Positions 52,996-60,777 of a DNA stretch of 64,000 bases are shown here, piece after piece; position 1 is the stretch's first letter; each line of letters starts with the position of its first letter. This stretch comes from Pedobacter kyonggii (GTDB taxonomy: Bacteria > Bacteroidota > Bacteroidia > Sphingobacteriales > Sphingobacteriaceae), in the NCBI RefSeq assembly GCF_004310665.1, contig NZ_SIXF01000004.1:62001-126000 (forward strand), in the 5' to 3' direction. The position numbers and the translations under genes were made by a program. The notes below the pieces were generated by a model. It had not been told where the DNA came from. It was given only the letters and a program-made list of their open reading frames with translations, and did not search any database.

Positions 52996-54177
52996 TTAGT
53001 TATAAACAAACGTTCCTTTTTCGCTTTCGATAGTCACCTGTTTCTGATCGCCTTTTTCTACGCGACCGATAATCTGCGCATCGATATTAAAGCTTTTAGA
53101 AATTTCGATAATGCTTTCGGCAATCTCCTGAGGAACATAAAGCTCCATGCGGTGCCCCATGTTAAATACTTTGTACATTTCTTTCCAATCGGTACCCGAT
53201 TGCTCTTGTATCAATTTAAATAAAGTTGGGATAGGGAATAAGTTATTCTTGATGACGTGGATATCATCATTGATGAAATGTAATACCTTGGTTTGTGCAC
53301 CACCACTGCAATGTACAATACCATTAATCTGACTGCGATGGCTTTCTAAAATCTTTTTGATTACTGGGGCATAAGTGCGGGTTGGCGATAATACCAATTT
53401 ACCCATCGTAGTTTTGCCGAATCCTTCAATATCTATTTCTTCTGTTAATTGTTTCTTTCCAGAGAAAACCAGATCGAATGGAACAGCAGGGTCGAAACTT
53501 TCAGGGTAATTATGGGCTACTGTTTTATCGAAAACATCGTGACGGGCAGAGGTTAATCCGTTTGATCCCATACCGCCATTGTATTCTGTTTCATAAGTCG
53601 CTTGTCCGGAAGAGGCGAGTGCCACAATTACGTCGCCTGGTTTAATGTTATCGTTGCTGATGATGTCTTCGCGCTTTAACCTGCAGGTTACAGTAGAATC
53701 GACGATAATCGTTCTTACCAGATCGCCAACATCGGCAGTTTCGCCACCGGTAGAATAAATCGAGATGCCCTGTTCGCGTAGATCGGCCAAAATTTCTTCT
53801 GTACCGTTAATTACAGCAGCAATCACTTCGCCCGGGATTAGGTTTTTATTCCTTCCAATGGTTGAGGATAATAAAATGTTGTCGGTAGCACCAACGCAGA
53901 TTAAATCGTCGATATTCATGATAATGGCATCTTGTGCAATACCTTTCCAAACGGAGATATCTCCGGTTTGTTTCCAGTATACGTAAGCTAAAGAAGATTT
54001 GGTACCTGCGCCATCTGCATGCATGATATTACAGTATTCCTCATCACCACCTAAAATATCGGGGATAATTTTGCAGAATGCTTTTGGGAAAATTCCTTTG
54101 TCGATGTTTTTGATGGCATTGTGCACATCTTCTTTTGAGGCGGAAACGCCGCGTTGATTGTACCTGTTATCACTCAT
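52996..54177 (-). CDS. purM: Phosphoribosylformylglycinamidine cyclo-ligase (AIR synthase)
   Basis: The 393-residue AIR synthase catalyses ATP-dependent ring closure of FGAM to AIR in purine synthesis. Key segments are MHADGAGTKSSLAYVYW, MNIDDLICVGATDNILLSS, GGETADVGDLVRTIIVDST and the C-terminal GNGI-like VFNMGHRMELYVP. The protein is longer than the classical 340-350-residue PurM, as in other Bacteroidetes. PurL lies 6.6 kb further along; the two are not an operon here. A -7 box ends 7 bp before its ATG. Confidence 0.93.
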   Translation of the reverse strand: MSDNRYNQRGVSASKEDVHNAIKNIDKGIFPKAFCKIIPDILGGDEEYCNIMHADGAGTKSSLAYVYWKQTGDISVWKGIAQDAIIMNIDDLICVGATDNILLSSTIGRNKNLIPGEVIAAVINGTEEILADLREQGISIYSTGGETADVGDLVRTIIVDSTVTCRLKREDIISNDNIKPGDVIVALASSGQATYETEYNGGMGSNGLTSARHDVFDKTVAHNYPESFDPAVPFDLVFSGKKQLTEEIDIEGFGKTTMGKLVLSPTRTYAPVIKKILESHRSQINGIVHCSGGAQTKVLHFINDDIHVIKNNLFPIPTLFKLIQEQSGTDWKEMYKVFNMGHRMELYVPQEIAESIIEISKSFNIDAQIIGRVEKGDQKQVTIESEKGTFVYN

Positions 54178-54184
54178 GTTGGCG

Positions 54185-54192
54185 CAAAGATA
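54185..54192 (-). promoter_or_regulatory. Candidate -7 box of purM
   Basis: The minus strand reads TATCTTTGCGCC, a TAnnTTTG box ending seven bases before the start codon. The same TTTGCGCC extension is found at asnS. Confidence 0.45.
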
Positions 54193-54334
54193 AGGTTTTA
54201 AGGGGAAAGACTAAAGCTAAATACTTAAGGTTTTTTATGGCTAAATGGCAAGGTTTTTTTACCACCAGGTACCTGAGTTTGTTTACCACGAAGGCACAAA
54301 GAGCACAGAGGTTGGTTGTAAAGGGTAGGGTTTC

Positions 54335-54600
54335 GTTTTTTTGGAAGTGAAGGTTAGTTTTTCATGGCGGCTTGTAGTCCCGCTTTTCCTCTCCCGACTT
54401 TACGTCGGGATCGTGCAATCGGGCTTAGGGTACTGAGGGCTGTTCGTTGTGGCGGGTTTTCTCCCTGCACAGGCCTGTCTTAAATAAACCTGATTGGATG
54501 GATGCTGTAAACGATGGATTTAAAAAAATGGAGAAAACTTTACAGCAGGAAGGAAAGCAGGGCTGGATTAACCGATGAGCATTGTAATTGCTTTCCAAAA
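54335..54600. repeat. Dispersed ~260-bp repeat, copy A
   Basis: Begins TTTTTTTGGAAGTGAAGG and ends TTGCTTTCCAAAA, an imperfect terminal inverted repeat. It contains the hairpin TCCCGACTTTACGTCGGGA, AATCGGGCTTAGGGTACTGA, CAGGCCTGTCTTAAATAAAC and GGAAAGCAGGGCTGGATTAA. No ORF. It is nearly identical to copy B and to most of copy C. Confidence 0.85.
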
Positions 54601-54859
54601 CTATAATTTTTGATCAATAATACGCATCGTGTACAAAGGCTTGTTATAGCAAAGTTGAGTTTTTATTTTTTTTGGAAGTTAAGGTTGGGTTTCCATGGCG
54701 GCCTGCAGTCCCGCTTTTCCTCTCCCGACTTTACGTCGGGATCGTGCAATCGGGCTTAGGGTACTGAGGGTTGTTCGTTGTGGCGGGTTTTCTCCCTGCA
54801 CAGGCCTGTCTTAAATAAACCTGTATTCTATGGTTTTTGCAAATAAATTGTAAAATATT

Positions 54860-55867
54860 TTAAGCAGCGATATGATAATCTTTTTCATATGGCCTATCTT
54901 TCAAAACGGCTGCAAATGCTCTGCTGACAAGTTTGTTCCTAAGCACGTTCAGCACAGCTGAATGATGCTTTCCCTCTTTTATTTTTCGGTCATAGTATCG
55001 TTTGAACTCATTATCTTTTTTGATTGTGTTCAGCGCACACATGGTAAGCAGTGTTTTTATTCTCTTATTAGCCAGGTGGCTTACTTTTGGTTTTCCTTTC
55101 AGGGTGGTCCCCGAAGTGTTTCCAAATGGAGCCAGTCCACAATAACAGGCAAACTTTCGATAGTCATCAAACATAGTGAATCCCTGCGTGAGTACGACTA
55201 TAAACATGGCTGTCTGCGATCCGATGCCGTGGACTGATTTTACAAGATAATATTGTTTTTCAAGTATATCATCCTCTTTTACATAAGCCAAAAGCTTGGC
55301 CTCTACCATATCGATCTTCTTATCATACTCCTTGATAAGTGATTCCCGGATCTCCAGGGTAAAACCTGCTGATTCCTTATCGAATATTTCTAGCTCGCCA
55401 CAGGTGTTTTTCAGTGCCGTCTGCTGCTTCACAAGCTGCTTCCTGCAGCTCAGAAGATGTTTCAGCTTGCTTATGGTTTTACCAGGAAGCTTGAAAATAA
55501 CTGCTTTCCGTCTATGGAGAAAGCCATAGTTAGCTATCTCTGCAGCATCCGCTTTGTCTGACTTGCCCCGTTTTAATCCAAGCGACCGTTTGAGTCTTAA
55601 TGCATTCTCTACCCATAGGTTTCCGCCATGATCATCAAAAAATGTGCAGATGGGAAGTGTATAAAGCCCGGTATCCTCAGCGCAAAAAAGCATATCCGAA
55701 ATCAAAAGACCAGTTAAGCTATTTATCCAGGCAATCATCTTGGAACAACCTTCATCTGTATTCTCAAACAGCTCATGAAACTCATTGTCAGGGTTTTCAG
55801 CAAGAAAAAACACAACATCTATTTTCAACTTTGAAACATCGATGCCTGCAAATAATCTGTAATTCAT
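54860..55867 (-). CDS. IS110-family DEDD recombinase (transposase)
   Basis: The 335-residue protein has the N-terminal RuvC-like DEDD domain (FAGIDVSKLKIDVVFFL, FCAEDTGLYTLPI, GKSDKADAAEIANYGF), a central coiled coil and a C-terminal Transposase_20 domain (VKSVHGIGSQTAMFIV, FACYCGLAPFGNTSGTT with the conserved Ser). Length and order match full IS110 recombinases, so it is probably active. In this family the enzyme works with a bridge RNA that pairs with target and donor DNA. Confidence 0.93.
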   Translation of the reverse strand: MNYRLFAGIDVSKLKIDVVFFLAENPDNEFHELFENTDEGCSKMIAWINSLTGLLISDMLFCAEDTGLYTLPICTFFDDHGGNLWVENALRLKRSLGLKRGKSDKADAAEIANYGFLHRRKAVIFKLPGKTISKLKHLLSCRKQLVKQQTALKNTCGELEIFDKESAGFTLEIRESLIKEYDKKIDMVEAKLLAYVKEDDILEKQYYLVKSVHGIGSQTAMFIVVLTQGFTMFDDYRKFACYCGLAPFGNTSGTTLKGKPKVSHLANKRIKTLLTMCALNTIKKDNEFKRYYDRKIKEGKHHSAVLNVLRNKLVSRAFAAVLKDRPYEKDYHIAA

Positions 55868-56089
55868 AACTTTGCTTTGTTAAGTGGAACAAATTAACCT
55901 TGATGTTGAATAAAACTAAATCCCTTAACAGTCCGGCGAAGACTAAAATTCTATATGGTTCTTGTTCAACAAACGGCAGTGCTCTGATACAGGTTGTAGG
56001 TCTTTAACCTAGATCGAGCCTAAGTGCAGCACTGCCGTTAAGGTTTTTATTCAAATCTCAAATATTTCTAAGAATATTCAAACCTAAGG
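55868..56089 (-). ncRNA. Candidate bridge RNA of the IS110 element
   Basis: The non-coding region upstream of the recombinase, where the IS110 group encodes its bridge RNA, has a 12-bp perfect stem AACGGCAGTGCT / AGCACTGCCGTT (55972-55983, 56028-56039). Inside lies a smaller stem AGGTT / AACCT (55991-55995, 56006-56010). On the minus strand the loop contains AGGTT, complementary to AACCT at the left insertion flank; five bases could be chance. AACCATATAGAAT outside the stem resembles the complement of the element end ATTCTATGGTT with a two-base insertion. Exact RNA ends are not determined. Confidence 0.55.
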
Positions 56090-56240
56090 GATTGGATGGA
56101 TGCTGTAAACGATGGATTTAAAAAAATGGAGAAAACTTTACAGCAGAAAGGAAAGCAGGGCTGGATTAACCGATGAGCATTGTAATTGCTTTCCATGAAA
56201 ATGTTAGATTAAAGGTTTATGGTGAAAATAATATAAGAGG

Positions 56241-56533
56241 TTTTGGAAGTTAAGGTTGGGTTTCCATGGCGGCCTGCAGCCCCGCTTTTCCTCCTGCCGT
56301 TTTAAAGCGGTGGAATAGAGAAAATATTAACTCATAAAACGGCATCCGTACAATCGGGCTTAGGGTACTGAGGGCTGTTCGTTGTGGCTTATTTTTTCCT
56401 TGCACAGGCCTGTCTTAAATAAACCTGATTGAATGGATGCTGTAAACAATGAATTAAAAAAAGGAGAGAACTTTACAGCAGGAAGGAAAGCAGGGCTGTT
56501 TTAACCGATAAGCATTGTAATTGCTTTCCAAAA
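56241..56533. repeat. Dispersed ~260-bp repeat, copy C
   Basis: Starts TTTTGGAAGTTAAGG and ends TTGCTTTCCAAAA. The central hairpin of copies A and B is replaced by a longer one with arms TGCCGTTTTA and TAAAACGGCA. Otherwise it follows copy A closely, with scattered substitutions (ATTGAATGG for ATTGGATGG). Confidence 0.85.
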
Positions 56534-56667
56534 CAAGAAGCTATCAGACCCACTTTGAATAGATCCTGAAACAAGTTCAGGAAGACGTTGTGTAGGATAG
56601 CTAATCAATTTAATTAATCTGTAATTATCCATAAAAAGATGACTAACGGACAATAATAAAATAAAAA

Positions 56668-56693
56668 AAGGCGTAGAGTAAACCCTACGCCTT
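56668..56693 (-). terminator. Terminator of glutamine synthetase gene
   Basis: AAGGCGTAG pairs with CTACGCCTT over an 8-base loop. On the minus strand it is followed by TTTTTATTTTATT, 24 bp past the stop. Confidence 0.85.
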
Positions 56694-56716
56694 AAACCTT
56701 TTAGCTTACGCCTTTC

Positions 56717-58891
56717 TTATTTCATGAATAATAATTCTCTGAATTTTGGTAAAGGCCAAACGCTATCGTCAACAATCTGCTCTAATTTATCAGCGTGGTA
56801 ACGGATGATATCAAAGTAAGATTTAACTTTCTCATCGTAAGCAATCGCTTTCTCGCGGGTATCTTCGATTTTGTTGGTTAATTTACGTTCTTCTAACATG
56901 GCATCGATATTGGTTTTAACAATTTCTAAATGCTCTGATAATTTTTTAACGATATCGATAGAAACTTTGCTATCTACACCAATTGCTTTTAATCCCTGTA
57001 CGTTTTCGATTAAAGAGTTTTGGTAAGCAATTGCAGCAGGGATAATGGCAGTATTAGCCACTTCGCCCATTACACGTGCTTCGATCTGTAGTTTTTTATA
57101 GAAGTTTTCTAACATGATTTCATGACGGGCATGAATCTCACGTGCGCTATAAATACCTGTTGTTGCAAATAACTCAGCAGATTTTTCAGTTAAATAAGCA
57201 TCTAAAGCTTTTGGTGTAGTTTTGATGTTTGATAAACCGCGTGTTGCAGCTTCATCTTCCCACTCCTGGCTGTAACCATTGCCTTCGAAACGGATACCTT
57301 TAGATTCTTTGATGTATTTTTTGATCACTGTTAATAAAGCGATGTCTTTTTTATCACCTTTTTTGATCAATTTATCAACTTCAACTTTAAATTTAACCAA
57401 TTGCTCAGCCATAATCGCGTTCAGGATTGTCATTGGTGCAGAAGAGTTTGCTGAAGATCCAACAGCTCTAAGCTCAAATTTGTTACCTGTAAATGCGAAA
57501 GGAGAAGTACGGTTACGATCGGTATTGTCTAATAAAATCTGAGGGATTTTAGGGATACCTAACCAAAGTGCGTTATCTTCTTTGATTTTTTTGCTGATAC
57601 GTGAGTGCTCAATCTCATCTAATACATCGTTCAACTGAGAACCTAAGAAGATAGAGATAATTGCAGGTGGCGCTTCGTTAGCACCTAAACGGTGATCGTT
57701 GCTTACTGACGCAATACTTGCACGTAATAAATCGGCATGCTCGCTAACAGCTTTAATTGTGTTTACAAAGAAAGCAAGGAACATTAAGTTGTTTTTAGGT
57801 GTTTTACCTGGTGCCAATAAGTTTTTACCGGTATCGGTAATTAACGACCAGTTGTTGTGTTTACCTGATCCGTTGATACCTGCGTATGGTTTTTCGTGTA
57901 ACAATACACGGAAATGGTGACGACGGGCAACTTTTTCCATCAAATCCATCAATAATTGATTGTGATCGATAGCTAAGTTGATTTCTTCATAAATCGGTGC
58001 ACACTCAAATTGAGAAGGTGCAACCTCATTGTGACGTGTTTTTAAAGGAATACCTAATTTTAAGGCTTCATTTTCGAAATCTACCATGTAGCTGAATACG
58101 CGCTCAGGGATAGAACCGAAATAATGATCTTCTAATTGTTGGCCTTTAGCAGACATGTGCCCGAATAAAGCACGGCCTGTTAATAATAAATCGGGACGAG
58201 CATTGAATAATGACTCATCAACCAGGAAATATTCTTGTTCGATACCTAAAGAAGCATTTACTTTAGTAATGCTTTTATCGAAATATTGGCAAACATCAAC
58301 AGCAGCTTTATCAAGCGCGGCTAATGCTTTTAATAAAGGTGCTTTATAATCCAAGGCTTCACCGGTATATGATACGAATACTGTAGGGATACATAGTGTT
58401 TTACCTGCTTTGCTTTCCATGATGAAAGCCGGAGAAGAAGGATCCCAAGCAGTATAACCACGAGCTTCGAAAGTATTACGGATACCACCGTTAGGGAAAC
58501 TAGAAGCATCTGGCTCTTGCTGAACTAAAGCGCTACCTGCAAATTTCTCGATAGCACCATCGCCACTTGGCTCAAAAAATGAATCATGTTTTTCAGCAGT
58601 TGTGCCAGTTAATGGCTGGAACCAGTGCGTGTAGTGCGTTGCGCCAGCGCTCATTGCCCAAGCTTTCATAGCTGTAGCAATTTGGTTAGCATCGTCAGAA
58701 TTGATTAATTCACCTTGGTTGATAGATGAAATTAATTTTTCATACACGTCCTTAGATAAGAAATCTCTCATTTTTTTCTTATCAAATACATTCGAGCCGT
58801 AAAAATCAGAAATTTTCGCCGAAGGAGATTTAACTTCAGGTGAAATTCTATTTTGAGCCTCTTTTAATGCGATGGTTCTTAAGCTTTTCAT
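56717..58891 (-). CDS. glnN: Glutamine synthetase type III
   Basis: The 724-residue GSIII, the usual glutamine synthetase of Bacteroidetes, condenses glutamate and ammonia with ATP. Visible features are the N-terminal GSIII region (FYGSNVFDKKKMRDFL), THWFQPLTGTTAEKHDSF, SLGIEQEYFLVDE (metal-binding Glu), KTRHNEVAPSQFECAPIYEE and NGSGKHNNWSL with the catalytic His-Asn region. A long helical C-terminus with coiled-coil tendency follows. Length is within the family norm (about 700-730). No PII or ammonium-transporter gene is adjacent. Confidence 0.95.
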   Translation of the reverse strand: MKSLRTIALKEAQNRISPEVKSPSAKISDFYGSNVFDKKKMRDFLSKDVYEKLISSINQGELINSDDANQIATAMKAWAMSAGATHYTHWFQPLTGTTAEKHDSFFEPSGDGAIEKFAGSALVQQEPDASSFPNGGIRNTFEARGYTAWDPSSPAFIMESKAGKTLCIPTVFVSYTGEALDYKAPLLKALAALDKAAVDVCQYFDKSITKVNASLGIEQEYFLVDESLFNARPDLLLTGRALFGHMSAKGQQLEDHYFGSIPERVFSYMVDFENEALKLGIPLKTRHNEVAPSQFECAPIYEEINLAIDHNQLLMDLMEKVARRHHFRVLLHEKPYAGINGSGKHNNWSLITDTGKNLLAPGKTPKNNLMFLAFFVNTIKAVSEHADLLRASIASVSNDHRLGANEAPPAIISIFLGSQLNDVLDEIEHSRISKKIKEDNALWLGIPKIPQILLDNTDRNRTSPFAFTGNKFELRAVGSSANSSAPMTILNAIMAEQLVKFKVEVDKLIKKGDKKDIALLTVIKKYIKESKGIRFEGNGYSQEWEDEAATRGLSNIKTTPKALDAYLTEKSAELFATTGIYSAREIHARHEIMLENFYKKLQIEARVMGEVANTAIIPAAIAYQNSLIENVQGLKAIGVDSKVSIDIVKKLSEHLEIVKTNIDAMLEERKLTNKIEDTREKAIAYDEKVKSYFDIIRYHADKLEQIVDDSVWPLPKFRELLFMK

Positions 58892-58911
58892 TAATTTGTT
58901 ATGTTTTTTGT

Positions 58912-58919
58912 CAAAAATA
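58912..58919 (-). promoter_or_regulatory. Candidate -7 box of glnN
   Basis: The minus strand reads TATTTTTG, about 20 bp before the ATG at 58891. Confidence 0.4.
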
Positions 58920-59093
58920 GTATATTTTATTAATTCTCGTAAAAGAATCGTATTATTTTTATCAATTTTATTGAAAATGAAATAAAAAAATGTTTTTCAG
59001 ATGAAAAATTTCATTTTTTGTAAAGAAAATAGATTTTTTAAATGTTTTATGGAATTGAGGATTTTGCTGCATCATGCTTTAAAAATAAAAGCT

Positions 59094-59933
59094 ATGTTCA
59101 ACTCCTCAATTAACGTATACAAAACCGAGTGGCTCGATCTTGTATTTGCAAACCGCAACAAAAACTATGGCGCTTATGATTTAAGATCTAAATCTTCGTC
59201 GATTATGACAAGAGTGCTTTTTGTATCTGGAAGCTTATTTATCCTCTTGTGTTTCTCTCCTTTAATTTATGCAAAACTTTTTCCGAAGGAGGTCGTAGTA
59301 GAAGCTCCGCCAAAGGTTGTGGTTTTAACTGATGTGATCCACCAGATGAAACCAAAAACTCCTGAACCAGAGAAAAAGATTGAACCTAAAAAAGCTGATC
59401 CGGTAAAGGTTAAAACCGTTGCTTTATCGCAGAACATTGTTGTTGTAAATAAAGTAGATCTTCCTGATCCGCCTACAATTAAAGAAATTCAAAATGCAGT
59501 GATTAGTGATAAAACTCAGGATGGAATTATAGCTCCTAATTTGGTAATCCCAGATATTAAAGGCAATGGTAACGGCACAGGAACAGCCAAGGAAGGTATA
59601 GGAACAGGTGAAGATAAAGAGATCTATTTAGGAGCTGATGAATACCCTGAATTTACCGGTGGTGCCAAAGCCTGGTCTAAATATATGGAACGTAATTTAA
59701 GGTATCCATCAAGAGCGCAAGATGAAGGTGCTACAGGAAAAGTATATGTAAGCTTTGTGGTAGAGAAAGATGGTTCCATTACTGATGTATCAGTAATTAA
59801 AGGAATCGGCTTTGGTTGTGATGAGGAAGCCATTAAAGTGATTAAAAAATCGCCGCTATGGAAACCAGGTAAAAATAAAGGTGTTCCGGTGCGTGTGAGG
59901 TATAATATGGCGATTAATTTTCAGATGATGTAG
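59094..59933 (+). CDS. TonB-family energy transducer
   Basis: 279 residues from ATG 59094 (MFNSSINVYKTEWLDLVFAN); the frame is open from 59001 but that N-terminus looks random. It has one membrane helix after a conserved cytosolic segment (NKNYGAYDLR, then VLFVSGSLFILLCFSPLIYA), a Pro/Lys-rich periplasmic spacer (KPKTPEPEKKIEPKKADP), a Gly-rich linker and a TonB C-terminal domain (EYPEFTGGAKAWSKYMERN, RYPSRAQDEGATGKVYVSF, GVPVRVRYNMAINFQM). It would energise outer-membrane receptors. No ExbBD genes are adjacent. Confidence 0.9.
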   Translation: MFNSSINVYKTEWLDLVFANRNKNYGAYDLRSKSSSIMTRVLFVSGSLFILLCFSPLIYAKLFPKEVVVEAPPKVVVLTDVIHQMKPKTPEPEKKIEPKKADPVKVKTVALSQNIVVVNKVDLPDPPTIKEIQNAVISDKTQDGIIAPNLVIPDIKGNGNGTGTAKEGIGTGEDKEIYLGADEYPEFTGGAKAWSKYMERNLRYPSRAQDEGATGKVYVSFVVEKDGSITDVSVIKGIGFGCDEEAIKVIKKSPLWKPGKNKGVPVRVRYNMAINFQMM

Positions 59934-60123
59934 GTGGGATGGATGATGTAAAATGGATAATGGGGGGTGTTTTCTAAGTTGTATGATGGATGCTGAATCA
60001 AGTTCAGCATGACGGCAACGCCCTCCATAGGAGTCCTTTGGACAGAATAACATCTCTCTTTTTAATAATAAAATGAATTTTCTATTAATGCTCTTATAGA
60101 AAAATGTGAGGTTGGGTAAATTG
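59934..60123. other. Interval with dispersed palindrome fragments
   Basis: No gene. It contains GATGCTGAATCAAGTTCAGC (about 59988-60007) and ATAGGAGTCCTTTGGACAGA, relatives of the palindromes near 6.3 and 34.6 kb. Confidence 0.5.
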
Positions 60124-60158
60124 AAACGGTTTAGGCGAAAGCTTAGACCGTTTTTTTT
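60124..60158 (+). terminator. Strong terminator with GAAA tetraloop
   Basis: AAACGGTTTAGGC pairs with GCTTAGACCGTTT (two wobbles) around GAAA, ending in T8. It is 190 bp past the tonB stop, the likely end of that transcript. Confidence 0.85.
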
Positions 60159-60252
60159 ACTTGTGGGCCGTTATCATGTCCCGATTTTTGATCAATAGCG
60201 GAGCAGAAATATAGCTACAAAACCGCTTCTATGGGTAAATATTTATTGTTGC

Positions 60253-60510
60253 TTTTTTGGAAAGCAAGAACAGAACCTTCTTGTAATTACAGTCCCGCCC
60301 TTTGTTTCAAATCCTCGCCCTCGTACCTCAGGCTGTGGGTTTTCCACTTCGGTCGGGTTTAGGTGGCAAGGCTGGTAGTGCTATTAAAGGTTTATTAAAG
60401 TAGCAGAAACAGGTCTTATGCCGAAGAACAGGTTTTTGTTCAATAAACCCGACAGCGGTTAGCTCGCAGTGAAGTGCAGCGGAACGAGGACTATATGCGA
60501 TGGCGGGTGT
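60253..60510. repeat. Divergent copy of the TTTTGGAAAGCAA repeat
   Basis: Starts TTTTTTGGAAAGCAAGAACA and contains CAGTCCCGCCCTTTGTTTCA, TTCCACTTCGGTCGGGTTTA and GGTGGCAAGGCTGGTAGTGC, words shared with the copy at 34.0 kb. It lacks a clear right terminus; the limit is approximate. Confidence 0.5.
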
Positions 60511-60777
60511 ACAGCAGCTATGAAAAGCGGAACGCTCATTTCATAATAAAGAAATCATTTAGGATGCAGTTTGTTAGATGCTGATCCCGATTGTTCTTGG
60601 TAGTAGAATGGAGATCCTTCGACTTCGCTGAGGATGACAATGCAATAAGACGATCGTCTAGACTGCGTTACCGATGTATCGGTAGAGGCTGCACTCCGCT
60701 CGAAATGACGGAGACAAAAAAATGGATGATGGTTTTTAATTCCATCATCCATTTTGTCTGTTTATATCTTACCAGAT
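60511..60777. other. Gene-free interval with repeat fragment
   Basis: It contains the dispersed CCTTCGACTTCGCTGAGGAT and CACTCCGCTCGAAATGACGG words that also occur near 23.74 kb. ORFs here are judged accidental. Confidence 0.5.

Larger units (their letters stand above)
54823..56089. mobile_element. IS110-family element inside a dispersed repeat
   Basis: Bounds come from comparison with repeat copies A and C. Left flank AAATAAACCTG meets TATTCTATGG; the right end is ATTCAAACCTAAGG meeting GATTGGATGG. The exact edges are uncertain by a few bases: AAACCT occurs at both junctions (54817-54822 and 56080-56085), consistent with a CT-containing core, but leaves AAGG extra on the right. The element has a short end (36 bp) after the recombinase stop and a long non-coding end (about 220 bp) before its start. 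There are no inverted repeats, as expected for IS110. Confidence 0.85.
54666..56195. repeat. Dispersed ~260-bp repeat, copy B, split by IS110
   Basis: The left part (54666-54823) matches copy A up to AAATAAACCTG. The right part (56090-56195) resumes at GATTGGATGGATGCTG and runs to GCTTTCCA. The interruption is the IS110 element. Removing it restores a repeat of about 264 bp. Confidence 0.85.
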
